Part shown: one piece after another, positions 9,820 to 19,032 of the stretch
Numbering within the stretch: position 1 is the stretch's first letter
How the letters are laid out: each line of letters begins with the position of its first letter
Assembly (NCBI GenBank): GCA_046351395.1
Contig: JAXLYP010000001.1
Coordinates: forward strand, 434,001-498,000
Length of the DNA stretch: 64,000 nt
Reading direction: 5' to 3'
Source of the DNA: CAYYKK01 sp046351395
Lineage (GTDB): Bacteria > Myxococcota_A > Polyangia > Polyangiales > Polyangiaceae
Program-made: the position numbers and the translations under genes
The notes under the pieces: model-generated
What the model was told of the DNA's origin: nothing
Seen by the model: the letters and a program-made list of their open reading frames with translations, nothing else
Database searches by the model: none

Positions 9820-10764
9820 CTACTCTTGGGGCGTCGCGTGGAGCGCCTTCGCGATGGCGAGGATGTTCCCCGTCGTGTCCTTCGCCGCGTAGACGTATTG
9901 CATGTCGGATGCGAGGGCGAAGCGCCCCGCTTGTCCCGTGGTGATCGTCTGCGCCGTCGCCGTGCCCGTGAGCGAGACGACGCGCAGCGTGCCCGCGTCG
10001 GTCCCGAAATACGCGTTGTCGTCGTCGGCGATCAGCGCACCCAAGCGCTCGACCCCGGGGTCGACGAGGGTGAGGTCGCGGACGTCCGAACCATCGGTGC
10101 TCGCGGCCCGCACGAGCCCGTCGCCGAACTCGGTCCACACGAGGTGCTTCGACCCGCGCGCGAACCGGTTGGGCTTGATGTTCGCGACCACGCTGTTCGC
10201 CGTGCCGCCCCCGACGCTGACCTCCCGGATCGCGCCGTCCGAGGACGTACCCGTGGTGCCCTCGCGCGCCCACATCAGCGTGCCAGCCACCACCAGGCCG
10301 CTCGGGTTCACTTCGTTCGTCGCGAGGTCCTCCGCAGCGGCCCCCGCCTTCGCGACCCGTTTGATGACCGAGCCGGCGGTGAAGTAGACGAACGCGTCGT
10401 CGACCGCGATGTTCCCCGTATCCACGGCGGTGGTGAGCACCGAGGTCTCGCCGCCCTTCTTGGGGACGCGCGCGACGGTCCCGTCGCCGCCGGTGAAGAA
10501 GACGTCGGTCGCGTCGATGGCGATCGAGGACGGCCCAGCTTGGAACTTCGCGAGCGTCTCCACGGCACCGCCGTCGAGCGACACACGGCGGACCTCACCA
10601 CTGAAGACGGTCCAGTAAAGGAAGAAGTCGTCCGCGACGATGGCCCATATCCCCGCTTGGCCCGTGGCGAGGGGCGCGCTCCCCACGACGGGCCCCGGTT
10701 CACAGCCCACGGCGAGCGCGCCGGCCGAAGCGAGCGCTGTTCCCAGAAAGACTCGACGGTGCAT
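9820..10764 (-). CDS. Lipoprotein with predicted beta-propeller
   Basis: A 314-residue protein starting with an RR-containing signal and an LAVGC lipobox, so it is predicted to be a lipid-anchored envelope protein. Two arginines at residues 3-4 also leave Tat export possible. The body consists of repeating blocks of about 45 residues (Ile-Ala-x-Asp-x-x-x-Val-Tyr-Phe patterns, with short Gly-Gly turns), as in YVTN/TolB-like or DUF5050-type propellers. No catalytic residues are evident. It is upstream of, and close to, the transmembrane Ser/Thr kinase. The ribosome site GGAGG lies almost against the ATG. Confidence 0.8.
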   Translation of the reverse strand: MHRRVFLGTALASAGALAVGCEPGPVVGSAPLATGQAGIWAIVADDFFLYWTVFSGEVRRVSLDGGAVETLAKFQAGPSSIAIDATDVFFTGGDGTVARVPKKGGETSVLTTAVDTGNIAVDDAFVYFTAGSVIKRVAKAGAAAEDLATNEVNPSGLVVAGTLMWAREGTTGTSSDGAIREVSVGGGTANSVVANIKPNRFARGSKHLVWTEFGDGLVRAASTDGSDVRDLTLVDPGVERLGALIADDDNAYFGTDAGTLRVVSLTGTATAQTITTGQAGRFALASDMQYVYAAKDTTGNILAIAKALHATPQE

Positions 10765-10932
10765 CGCCTCCGCATATCAGGGCTATTTCCGCGCCGCTAC
10801 GCGGCCGAACGCTCGAGCTCCACTGCGCCGTCCCTGCCTCGCCCGAAGCAACGGTCATGAACGACCTCGTCGACAGGAACGGCCAGCTGGATAGGCTCCG
10901 ACGCTCCCCTCTCGAGCTCGGAGCCTCCACCC

Positions 10933-13527
10933 ATGACCGCCCCCGATCCCGCGCGTCTCGCGTCCGCTTGCACGCGCTTCAAGGTGTTCTTCGACGAGCT
11001 CTCGCTCGCGTTCGTGGAGCGCTCGGACGTCCTCACGCAGATCGCCCTCGGCTTGCTCGCGCGAGAGCACATCCTCCTCGCCGGTCCGCCGGGCACGGCG
11101 AAGAGCCAGATCGCCGCCGCGGTCCTCGGCCGCATCGTGAACGAAGAGACGGGCGCGCCGAGCCTCTACGCGCGACAGATCACCGAGAGCACCGTGCAGA
11201 CGGATCTCATTGGCCCGATCGATTTCCGGAACCTGATGGATACGGGGCGCACCACGCACTTCACCGACGAGGGGATCCTCGGGAGCGTCCACGCGTTCCT
11301 CGACGAGGTGTTCGACGGCCGCGACATGCTGCTCCGGTCCGCGCTGAACGTGCTGCAGGAGCGCGAGCTCAAGCAGGGCGGCTCGATCGCGAAGGGCAAG
11401 ATCGAGTGCGCGATCATGACGACGAACCGCTACATCAGCGAGATCCTCGAGCAGTCCCGAGAGACGCTGCTCGCGTTCGTCGACCGCATTGCGTTCATCG
11501 GCTTCGTCCCGCGCGGGTTCGCCGATCCCGCGCTCCTCGGCCGCGTCTTGAAGCGCAGCGTCGGCGGGCTCACGCCCCCCAAGCTCGACGCGCTCCTCAC
11601 CGTGCAGGATCTCGACGTGCTCCAGGCCGCCGTGGACGACGTCTATGTCGCGCCCGAGATCTGCGACCTCCTCGCGACGTTCCTGGGCGATCTCGATCGA
11701 GAGCTCAGCGCCGCGGTCCGCGCGGATCCGGCGTTCGGGCGCACGCGCTACTTCTCGACGCGCACCGCCGTGCGGAGCGGTCGGATCCTCCGCGCGGCGA
11801 CGCTCTACGATCGGATCTTCCTCGACCCGAGCCGCTCCCTCGAGGTGGAATCGAAGCACCTCCGCGCGCTCCGGCTCCACCTGGTCCTCACGGGGCCATC
11901 GCCCGAGGAGGCGAAGGTCCTGCTCGAGCGCGAGACGGATCCGAACGAGCGACGCCAGCTCTCGATCCTCCGGACGGAGCGCGAGATCTTCGACGCGTGC
12001 GTGAGCAAGGTGGGCCTCGTCGAGCGGACGCCGCGCCCGACCGCGCCGAGTCCCGACACCAACCCAGCCGCGCGGAGCACCGCCGCCGCCGATCCGCTCG
12101 CGCCGATCGCCACGAAGCTCGACGCGAGGATCGCGCTCGGTGACGTGAAGGGGATCATGAGCGTCGCGAGAGAGATCGCGCCCCTCATGCAGGAGGGCGC
12201 CCCGCGCGCCGACGCGGCGCGCGCGCTCTTCGAGCGAGCGACTCAAGGGACCGCGTCGATCGCGTTCGCGGCCGGCCTCGGCGCGCCGGACGGCGAAAAC
12301 GCCGACGCGCAGCGGTCGCTCCTCACGCCCATCGAGGGGCTCGTCGACCTCGCGCAGAACCTCGAGGACGGGACCGTCTCCATGCACGGCGTCGCGACGT
12401 GGGTCGCCGCGCGCGCGTTCGCCCGCATCGACGACGCGGCGATGTTCGCCGCGAGCGCGAGCGGATCTCTCCTCGACGAGCTCGCGGGCGAGCAAGCCGA
12501 TCCGCGGGACAAGCTCGACGCCCACCTCGCTCTGATCGAGCGCCTCGCGGTGCTCCGACGCGGCCTCCGCGCGCACTCTGCGGCGCAGGGCGTAGTCGTC
12601 GACGATGGTCGGTTCGCCGCCGCCGTCGAGCGCGCGGAGGCGCTCGTCGGGGCGTGGTGGTCGAACGCGTTCGGGGCGGCGCTCGCCAACGCCAAGCTGC
12701 TCACGGCCACGTCCTCGGGCGTCGAGCAGATGTTGCGCGCGCTCGAGCCCGAGCTCGGCCGACTGAGCGCGCTGGACGCGCGCCTCTCGGCCCTCTCGAC
12801 GCGCAAGACGAGCGTGAAGGAGCGCGTCGTCGGCCCTCGGTTGAAGGAGCTCGTGCGCGAGGCGCTCCTCGCGGGCGCGTTCGTCGACCGCGTGAAGTTC
12901 GTCGGGCAGGTCAAGGAGCTCGCGGCGATCCTCGCGCGGAGCGGGCTCGGCGGCGCCATCCCCGTGGACGCGTGGCTCGCCTGGACGGGAGACGCGCTGC
13001 TCGCCGCGGAGGGCGCGCACGAGCGCGCGAGGCGCGAGCAGCCGCGCGTCGAGACCTACGACGCGGACTCCTATTACGACGCGCGGAAGCACGAGCTGCG
13101 CTCGAGCCTGACGTGCGTGCTCGCCGAGGTCGCGCTGCACCTCGAGCGCTCGACCGACGTGCAGGCGACGCTCGCGGACGCGTTCAAGGCGCTGCCGGAC
13201 GGCCGGCGCACCGTCATCGTCGAGGCTGACGCCACGCGGATCGAGCGCGCGCTCACGTTCCTCGAGCGCTGGTTCGACTCGCTCGAGGACGCCGATCTCC
13301 GCGCCGTGGCGGCGTCGAGGATCTACCGCGTCGTGTGGGACGAGGGGGCCCTCGCGCGGTTCGCGATCGAGGCGAAGCTCGTCGTGGACACGATCCCCGA
13401 GGCCGAGGAGCGCATCGGCCGCGTCCGCACGCGGGTGGAGCTCCTCGGCAAGCGCGCGGAGCAGCGGGCGCTCGCGCTCCTCGGCAGGCGCGCGGACCAA
13501 GTGTGGGCCGCGCTGTCGAGCGATTGA
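10933..13527 (+). CDS. MoxR-family AAA+ ATPase with long C-terminal extension
   Basis: An 864-residue protein. The first 300 residues are a MoxR/RavA-type AAA+ module: Walker A GPPGTAKS at 51-58, Walker B ending in Asp124-Glu125, sensor-1 region MTTNR and an arginine-rich lid. MoxR ATPases act as chaperones that insert cofactors or assemble complexes, nearly always with a VWA-domain partner. The remaining 500 or so residues are helical with no recognised domain, making this about twice the length of an ordinary MoxR. Its stop shares one base with the start of the VWA gene, so the pair is almost certainly co-expressed. RavA-ViaA is the nearest familiar arrangement, but I cannot show orthology. 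Confidence 0.88.
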   Translation: MTAPDPARLASACTRFKVFFDELSLAFVERSDVLTQIALGLLAREHILLAGPPGTAKSQIAAAVLGRIVNEETGAPSLYARQITESTVQTDLIGPIDFRNLMDTGRTTHFTDEGILGSVHAFLDEVFDGRDMLLRSALNVLQERELKQGGSIAKGKIECAIMTTNRYISEILEQSRETLLAFVDRIAFIGFVPRGFADPALLGRVLKRSVGGLTPPKLDALLTVQDLDVLQAAVDDVYVAPEICDLLATFLGDLDRELSAAVRADPAFGRTRYFSTRTAVRSGRILRAATLYDRIFLDPSRSLEVESKHLRALRLHLVLTGPSPEEAKVLLERETDPNERRQLSILRTEREIFDACVSKVGLVERTPRPTAPSPDTNPAARSTAAADPLAPIATKLDARIALGDVKGIMSVAREIAPLMQEGAPRADAARALFERATQGTASIAFAAGLGAPDGENADAQRSLLTPIEGLVDLAQNLEDGTVSMHGVATWVAARAFARIDDAAMFAASASGSLLDELAGEQADPRDKLDAHLALIERLAVLRRGLRAHSAAQGVVVDDGRFAAAVERAEALVGAWWSNAFGAALANAKLLTATSSGVEQMLRALEPELGRLSALDARLSALSTRKTSVKERVVGPRLKELVREALLAGAFVDRVKFVGQVKELAAILARSGLGGAIPVDAWLAWTGDALLAAEGAHERARREQPRVETYDADSYYDARKHELRSSLTCVLAEVALHLERSTDVQATLADAFKALPDGRRTVIVEADATRIERALTFLERWFDSLEDADLRAVAASRIYRVVWDEGALARFAIEAKLVVDTIPEAEERIGRVRTRVELLGKRAEQRALALLGRRADQVWAALSSD

Positions 13528-15962
13528 TGAAGGCCCGGCTCGCGACCATCGGTGCGCGGATCGACCGCATGATCGCGGCACCGGACGACGTGGGCGGGCG
13601 GCTCACGCGCTTCTTCGCGCCCGTGTACCGGATCCTCGGGTGGCAGGCGAAGTTCGGCTCGAAGAGGCTCGCCGCGCTGCTCGCGGCGTTCCGGCGTGGG
13701 GACGCGAGCGCCTCGGCGATCAGCGGCGCGGTGAGAGAGCTCGAGCGGAACGTGACGATCGCCGAGCGCTGCGTCGCGGTCTCGCGCCGTGTCCCGACGG
13801 CGTATGCGTCGTGGATGCAGCGGGTGCTCGACGTGCTGCGGCGGATCGAAGCCGCGGGCGCGCGCCCCGATGCGACGCTGGGCTTCGGAGGGCTTGACGC
13901 GACCCGCCTCCTCCCGCCGCTGCGGGTCGATCTTGGGGCGACGAAGCGGAACGCCGCGCTCCCGAACGACGCGCGGCGCGCGCACGCCGAGGAGCTCTCG
14001 AAGCACCCCGAGAAGGTTCGCCTCCTCGAGCTCGAGCTCGCGGCGATCGATCAGATCACGGAGGCCGCGCGCAGCGAGACGCGCTTCCTCGAGCGCCGCC
14101 GCCGGCTCCTCGAAGGGGCGAGGCGACTGCTCCTCGACGCTGCGGCCGCGCTCCCGCTCGATCCGGAGGGCGTGCGCGCGAGAGAGCGCGCGCTCGCCGA
14201 TCAGATCACGCAGATCCACCGGCTCGTCGCGCTCGGCATCGATGCGCGCGTCTCCCTTTCGTTCCAGGCGCGGGCGGCGGCCCGGCGCGGGGATCGCGAG
14301 CGCGCGTACGCCGCGCTGAGCGCGCTCGAGACGTTCGGCGCGCTCGTCGGTGACGGATCGCTCGCGAACGCGAGCGCGAAGGGGACCGGCGAGCTGCGCG
14401 GTGCACCAAGTCCGGATCGCACCGCGCGCGATCGAGAGAGCCAAGCGCAGTCCGCGAGAGAGGTCTTCGGCGACCGCGTCGTCGACGAGGTTCGAGCGCT
14501 CTACGAGCATGCGCGCGCTGGGTCCGAGGCTCCGAAGGAGGCGGACGACCCCGAGCTCCGCGCGCTCAGCCTGCAGTACCTGGCACCCGGCGCCGAGGAC
14601 GCGGCGCTCGCAGCGCTCCTCACCGCGGATGGGTGCTTCGAGGTCGGTGCCGCCCTCTCTCCCGTGAAGTCCCGGGAGGTCGAGGAGTTCGCGCGCCTCG
14701 TCGCCCACCCGACCCCCGAGATGGTGCTGACGAACGCGCGCTCGCTCGAGGATCTGCCGGGCGCGATCATCGAAGATCCTCGGCGTATCCTGCTCGATTT
14801 GGCGTCCGGCAGGCTCCTCTCGCGGCGCTTCGTAGAGCGCGGGCAGAGGGTGCGCGAGCGCACCCACCTCACCGGCGAGGTGCGGGTTTTCCTCCTCGAC
14901 GCGTCGACGTCGATGCTCGAGGACGGGATCGAGATGTCGCGCGCGCGCATGCGTGACGCGATCCTCGTGGGCGAGCTCGCGACGATGATCCGCCGCCTCG
15001 AAGAGCCGGGGCGCCGGGTACGCCTGACGCTCTACTATCGGTTCTTCACGAAGCGCATGGGCGAGCTCCGCGCGGTCCGCACGAGCCGCGAGGCGGTCGC
15101 CGCGATGGGTGACTTCATCGGCAAGGCGCGCATCGGCGGCACCGCGATCCAGGAGGCGCTCCTCTCGAGCTTCGCGCTCTTGCGGGAGCAGAAGCGGGAG
15201 GATCCCGATCTGGCGCGCGCGAGCATCGTCCTCGTGACGGACGGCGCCGCCCCTGTCGACCCGGCCCTGCTCCGCGAAGCGCGGGAGGCGACCGGGGTCC
15301 CGATTGCGGTGAGCGTCATCGCGCTCGGCGAGGAGAACCCCGTCCTCCGGGATCTCGTCGCCCGACAGCGCGCAAAAGGCGAGCGCGCGTTCTACCACTT
15401 CGTGGACGACGAGCGCCTCGCCGAGCTCTGTCGCGGAGAGACGCTCGGGCGCGCCGTTCACCTCGGCAGGGCGGAGACCCCGAGCGTCGACGTCGAGGCC
15501 GCGCTCGAAGGTGCCCTCTCGGAGATCGACGACCTCTCGCGCACGCGCGCGTCCGGGCTCTCGGCGAAGCCTCCAGCGTCGCCCGGCGATGAGGGCTCGA
15601 GAGCCCTCGTCGAGGCCGAGAATCGCGACCGATCGGCGCTCGAGCGCCGCTACCTTCGGTGGTTTCCGAAGCCCGCGGCGACCTCGAAGCCGGCGGCCGA
15701 TCCCGCGCTCCCCGCGGACGCACCGGACGTGTCCTCTCCGGACGACGACGCCGTGCTCGTGCTCCTCGCGACGATCGCCGAGGTGGTCGGTGAGCTCGGC
15801 GGTGATCCGTTCCATCGACAGGCGGACGCGATCGAGATCGTCGAGCGCCTCCTCGTCGACGCGCGGCTCAGCCCGGAGCGGTACCTCGCCGTCGTCGCCT
15901 CGCACAGCCCGCGGATCGACGCCGCGCTCGGGGCGGTGCACGTCGCGATCCGAAGGGTCTGA
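13527..15962 (+). CDS. VWA-domain protein partner of the MoxR ATPase
   Basis: An 811-residue protein starting at the ATG that overlaps the ATPase stop by one base. The first 430 residues are helical and Arg/Ala-rich. A von Willebrand A domain follows, with the metal-ion-dependent adhesion motif Asp458-Ala-Ser460-Thr-Ser462, a downstream Gly-Gly-Thr (residue 537 region) supplying the Thr, and a VLVTDGAAP segment, so the metal site looks intact. A low-complexity stretch and a short helical domain end the protein. No signal or membrane helix is seen, so it is probably cytoplasmic. The layout, helical region then VWA, matches ViaA-like and CoxE-like proteins in principle. Confidence 0.87.
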   Translation: MKARLATIGARIDRMIAAPDDVGGRLTRFFAPVYRILGWQAKFGSKRLAALLAAFRRGDASASAISGAVRELERNVTIAERCVAVSRRVPTAYASWMQRVLDVLRRIEAAGARPDATLGFGGLDATRLLPPLRVDLGATKRNAALPNDARRAHAEELSKHPEKVRLLELELAAIDQITEAARSETRFLERRRRLLEGARRLLLDAAAALPLDPEGVRARERALADQITQIHRLVALGIDARVSLSFQARAAARRGDRERAYAALSALETFGALVGDGSLANASAKGTGELRGAPSPDRTARDRESQAQSAREVFGDRVVDEVRALYEHARAGSEAPKEADDPELRALSLQYLAPGAEDAALAALLTADGCFEVGAALSPVKSREVEEFARLVAHPTPEMVLTNARSLEDLPGAIIEDPRRILLDLASGRLLSRRFVERGQRVRERTHLTGEVRVFLLDASTSMLEDGIEMSRARMRDAILVGELATMIRRLEEPGRRVRLTLYYRFFTKRMGELRAVRTSREAVAAMGDFIGKARIGGTAIQEALLSSFALLREQKREDPDLARASIVLVTDGAAPVDPALLREAREATGVPIAVSVIALGEENPVLRDLVARQRAKGERAFYHFVDDERLAELCRGETLGRAVHLGRAETPSVDVEAALEGALSEIDDLSRTRASGLSAKPPASPGDEGSRALVEAENRDRSALERRYLRWFPKPAATSKPAADPALPADAPDVSSPDDDAVLVLLATIAEVVGELGGDPFHRQADAIEIVERLLVDARLSPERYLAVVASHSPRIDAALGAVHVAIRRV

Positions 15963-15966
15963 GCGC

Positions 15967-18900
15967 TCAGCGGCGGACCGCCTCCCGATGCACGCGCAGC
16001 TTCACGCGCTCGGGCCCCGAGATGCCGAGCCGCGACACGTCGATCGTCACGTCCTGCCCGAGCGGACCCGACAGGAGCGCGCGCGCCTGCTCCACCGTGT
16101 AGACGGGCTGACCCATGATCGAGAGGATCACGTCCCCGGGCTCGAGGCCACCGAACTCCGCCTCGCTCCCGTTCGGCACGGCGAGGATGACGACGTCTCC
16201 GCCTTGCTGCGCGAGCGTGATGGCAATGGAGCCCGCGCCGAGCACCTTCGGGGGCTCGTAGTCCTCCTCCGCGATCACGACGACGACGCGATCGGTCGTG
16301 CGCTCGGCGGCGATCTCCACCTCGTCCACGTCACCGCGTCCGAGATCGGGGCTGTAGGCCTCGAGCGAGACCTTGCCCTCGGGCAGACCGGGCAACGTGA
16401 AGCGGCCGTCCTTGTCCGTGGTGACGATCCCTGCGGGCATTCGGCCCATCGGCAAGTACGTCGGCACGGCATCCATCGCGACGCGCGCACCCGCGATGGG
16501 CTTGCCCTCCGAGTCCACGACCGTCCCTTCGACCGAGCCCGCGGGCTTCAGGTCGATCGGCGGCAGCTCCACGGGGCGTCGCCCATCTCCGTCGAAGAGG
16601 ATCACCCGCGTGGACGACGCGTACCCGACGCGCGAGACGACCACGCGGATCCGGCCCTCGCCCAAGTCGGGCACGTCGAACTCGCCGAACTCGTTCGTGG
16701 ACGTGTGGCGCGCTCCGGCGCGCGTGTAGAGGACGATGTCCGCGCCCTCGAGTTTGTCCCGACCCCCGCGCGCGGTGATCACGCCGTGCGCCTGAAGCGC
16801 GGACTGGAGCGTGATGCCGATGTCTCGATCGGCTGCGTCCACCGTCAGCGTGGCGGGCGCATACCCCGGGTGCTCCACGACGAAGCGGAGGGGCAGCCCC
16901 GTCGCGCCGGGGAGCTCCGCCTTGCCTTCCACGTCCGTGAACACCGTCTTCTCGAGGAGGGTCTGCGCATCGAGCGACACCGCGCGCACTTCGGCGCGAT
17001 CGATCGCGCCGCCGCGCTCGTCGGAGACGCGCACGTTCACGTTCGGCCGAACCGTCGGCAGGATGATCTCGGTCTCTCGCTTCCCGCCCGACGGGACGTC
17101 GACCACGACGCGCGCGGCGACCTCGCTGGGCGCCTCGGGGCGCGCCAGCGTGAGCACCACCTCTTCGGGCGCCGCGGCGACCGCGAACGTGCCGTCCGAC
17201 GCGGTGTACGTGAGCGCCTCGAACGTTCCCGAGGTCGCCGCGATCTCGATCCGCACGCCCGCGACGGGCAGCCGGTTCTCCTCGAGCACCCGGCCCTCGA
17301 GCCGGCCGCCCTCGAGCAGCACGATGTGCAACCCGATGCTTCCCCCGGATCCGAGCGTCATCTCCTCGGTCATCTGCTCCATGTAGTTCGGGTGGCGCAC
17401 GAGCACGTGGACGCGCCCGGGCGTCACCGGGTTGCACTTGAACGTCCCGTCGAGCGCCGCGACCCACGGGAGCGACGCGCGTCGCGAGCTCCCCCCCATC
17501 GTCGATCCTGCGTGGGGAATGTCCGGCACCGGTCCCGGCATGACGCCGAGCTCGCCGCGCGGGATGAGCGGCAGCGGCCCCGCGAGCGCGAACGCGAACA
17601 GGTCGTCGCCGAGCGTCGACACGTCACCCGTCTCGTGGATCGGCATGCCATCGCGATCGCTCCCGATGACCTCGACGCTCGCGCCATCGATCGGGAAGCC
17701 GCGCGCGTCGACGACGTCACCCTCGATCGTGCCGCCGCGGAGCAGCGCGATCGTCAGCGTCCCCTTCACGGCGTCGAGGCGGCTCACCGCGCGCGGCACG
17801 AACCCTTCCGCGTGCGCGAGCACCGTCGCGTCCTCCGTCGCCGAAGGCCCGACGGTCGCGTACCCGTCCTTGTTCGTCTCCGCTTCCATGGGGAACGCGC
17901 TCAAGCCCTCCTCGACGAGCGAAACGCGCGCGCCCTCGATCGGGGGACCATTGTTCTCGTCCCCGTCGAGCACCCGGACCCGCACGTTCTCGCCCTGCTG
18001 GAGGACGATCTCGCGCTTCTCGAACACACCCTTTCGAAGCCGAACGGAGACGTCCGTCGGCGAGACGAATTGCCCGAGCTTGGCCTTCAGATCATAGACC
18101 CCAGCGCGCAGGCCCCCGATCGTCGCGTACCCGTCCTCGTCCGCCGTCGTGGAGCGCGCGGGCCAAATACCCGGCCCCGAGATGTACACCGTGGCTCCAC
18201 CCGCGGGCTCGCCGTCGGGCGTCGTCACGTGGATCTCGAAGCCGCCGAGCCGCTCGAGCCGCAGGATGAGCGGTGGCCCGCCCGCGAGCACACCCGTCTT
18301 CGTGATGGGATCGAACCCGTCGACGTCCACCGACACCGTGAACGGTCCGTCGCCGAGCCGGTCGAACACGACGACTCCGTCCGCGTTCGTGGTCGCGAGG
18401 TAGGGCAGCGGATCCTGGCCCGCGACGCGCACCTCCACGTTGGGCACGGTTTTGCCCTCCATGTCGACCACCCGAGTCTCCAAGCTCGTCGCGTCCCCGA
18501 GCACGAGCTCCACGTCCCTCGAGGTCGGTCCGAGCATCACGCGCGCGGACGCGCGCCACTTCTTCGGCCCGTAGACGAGCACCCACGTCTCGCCGAGCGG
18601 CAGGTCCGTGAACACGATCTGCCCGGACTTCGGCGTGTACTTCTCGTCGTCGAGGAACACTCCGTCCGACTTGATCGAGTACACGCGCGTCAACGCCCCG
18701 AAGACGGGCGCGCGCTCGGGATCCACGACGCGCACGCGCACGGTCCCCTGCTTGGGCTTGGGCACCGAAACCGCAGCCGCCGCGACCTTCGGTAGCCACG
18801 TCGGCGCGCGGTCGCGCAACTGCGCCGCGAACCCGAGGCAGATCAACGACGCGACGAGCACGACGAGCCAATCGAACAACGTGCGCCGCACCTTCGGCGC

Positions 18901-19008
18901 CACGTGCACCGGACGGGGCGCATCGGCGGCGGGCGCGAGCAGCGCGCGGAAGAACGCCACCACCCGCTCGGATGGGAGCGCTGCGACCGGCTTCCGCTTC
19001 GCCACCAC
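15967..19008 (-). CDS. Membrane protein with serial carboxypeptidase-regulatory domains and C-terminal PDZ
   Basis: A 1013-residue protein with a cytoplasmic N-terminus of about 40 residues, one transmembrane helix at about 42-64, then roughly nine beta-sandwich repeats of the CarboxypepD_reg / Cna-B style. These recur as 'V-D-x-x-G-x-P-x-x-G-A-x-V' followed by 'T-D-x-x-G-x-F/A-x-x-x-G-L' pairs. A PDZ domain closes the protein at about 926-1005, with the loop equivalent GGLEPGDVI. Such proteins sit in the periplasm and are usually scaffolds or peptide-binding. No protease domain accompanies the PDZ. Translation likely starts at one of two adjacent GTG codons. It lies 24 bases after the isopropylmalate-synthase-like gene, so they may share a transcript, though no functional link is obvious. 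Confidence 0.87.
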   Translation of the reverse strand: MVAKRKPVAALPSERVVAFFRALLAPAADAPRPVHVAPKVRRTLFDWLVVLVASLICLGFAAQLRDRAPTWLPKVAAAAVSVPKPKQGTVRVRVVDPERAPVFGALTRVYSIKSDGVFLDDEKYTPKSGQIVFTDLPLGETWVLVYGPKKWRASARVMLGPTSRDVELVLGDATSLETRVVDMEGKTVPNVEVRVAGQDPLPYLATTNADGVVVFDRLGDGPFTVSVDVDGFDPITKTGVLAGGPPLILRLERLGGFEIHVTTPDGEPAGGATVYISGPGIWPARSTTADEDGYATIGGLRAGVYDLKAKLGQFVSPTDVSVRLRKGVFEKREIVLQQGENVRVRVLDGDENNGPPIEGARVSLVEEGLSAFPMEAETNKDGYATVGPSATEDATVLAHAEGFVPRAVSRLDAVKGTLTIALLRGGTIEGDVVDARGFPIDGASVEVIGSDRDGMPIHETGDVSTLGDDLFAFALAGPLPLIPRGELGVMPGPVPDIPHAGSTMGGSSRRASLPWVAALDGTFKCNPVTPGRVHVLVRHPNYMEQMTEEMTLGSGGSIGLHIVLLEGGRLEGRVLEENRLPVAGVRIEIAATSGTFEALTYTASDGTFAVAAAPEEVVLTLARPEAPSEVAARVVVDVPSGGKRETEIILPTVRPNVNVRVSDERGGAIDRAEVRAVSLDAQTLLEKTVFTDVEGKAELPGATGLPLRFVVEHPGYAPATLTVDAADRDIGITLQSALQAHGVITARGGRDKLEGADIVLYTRAGARHTSTNEFGEFDVPDLGEGRIRVVVSRVGYASSTRVILFDGDGRRPVELPPIDLKPAGSVEGTVVDSEGKPIAGARVAMDAVPTYLPMGRMPAGIVTTDKDGRFTLPGLPEGKVSLEAYSPDLGRGDVDEVEIAAERTTDRVVVVIAEEDYEPPKVLGAGSIAITLAQQGGDVVILAVPNGSEAEFGGLEPGDVILSIMGQPVYTVEQARALLSGPLGQDVTIDVSRLGISGPERVKLRVHREAVRR

Positions 19009-19032
19009 GGTCGTGCGTTCAGCCGCTCGCGA

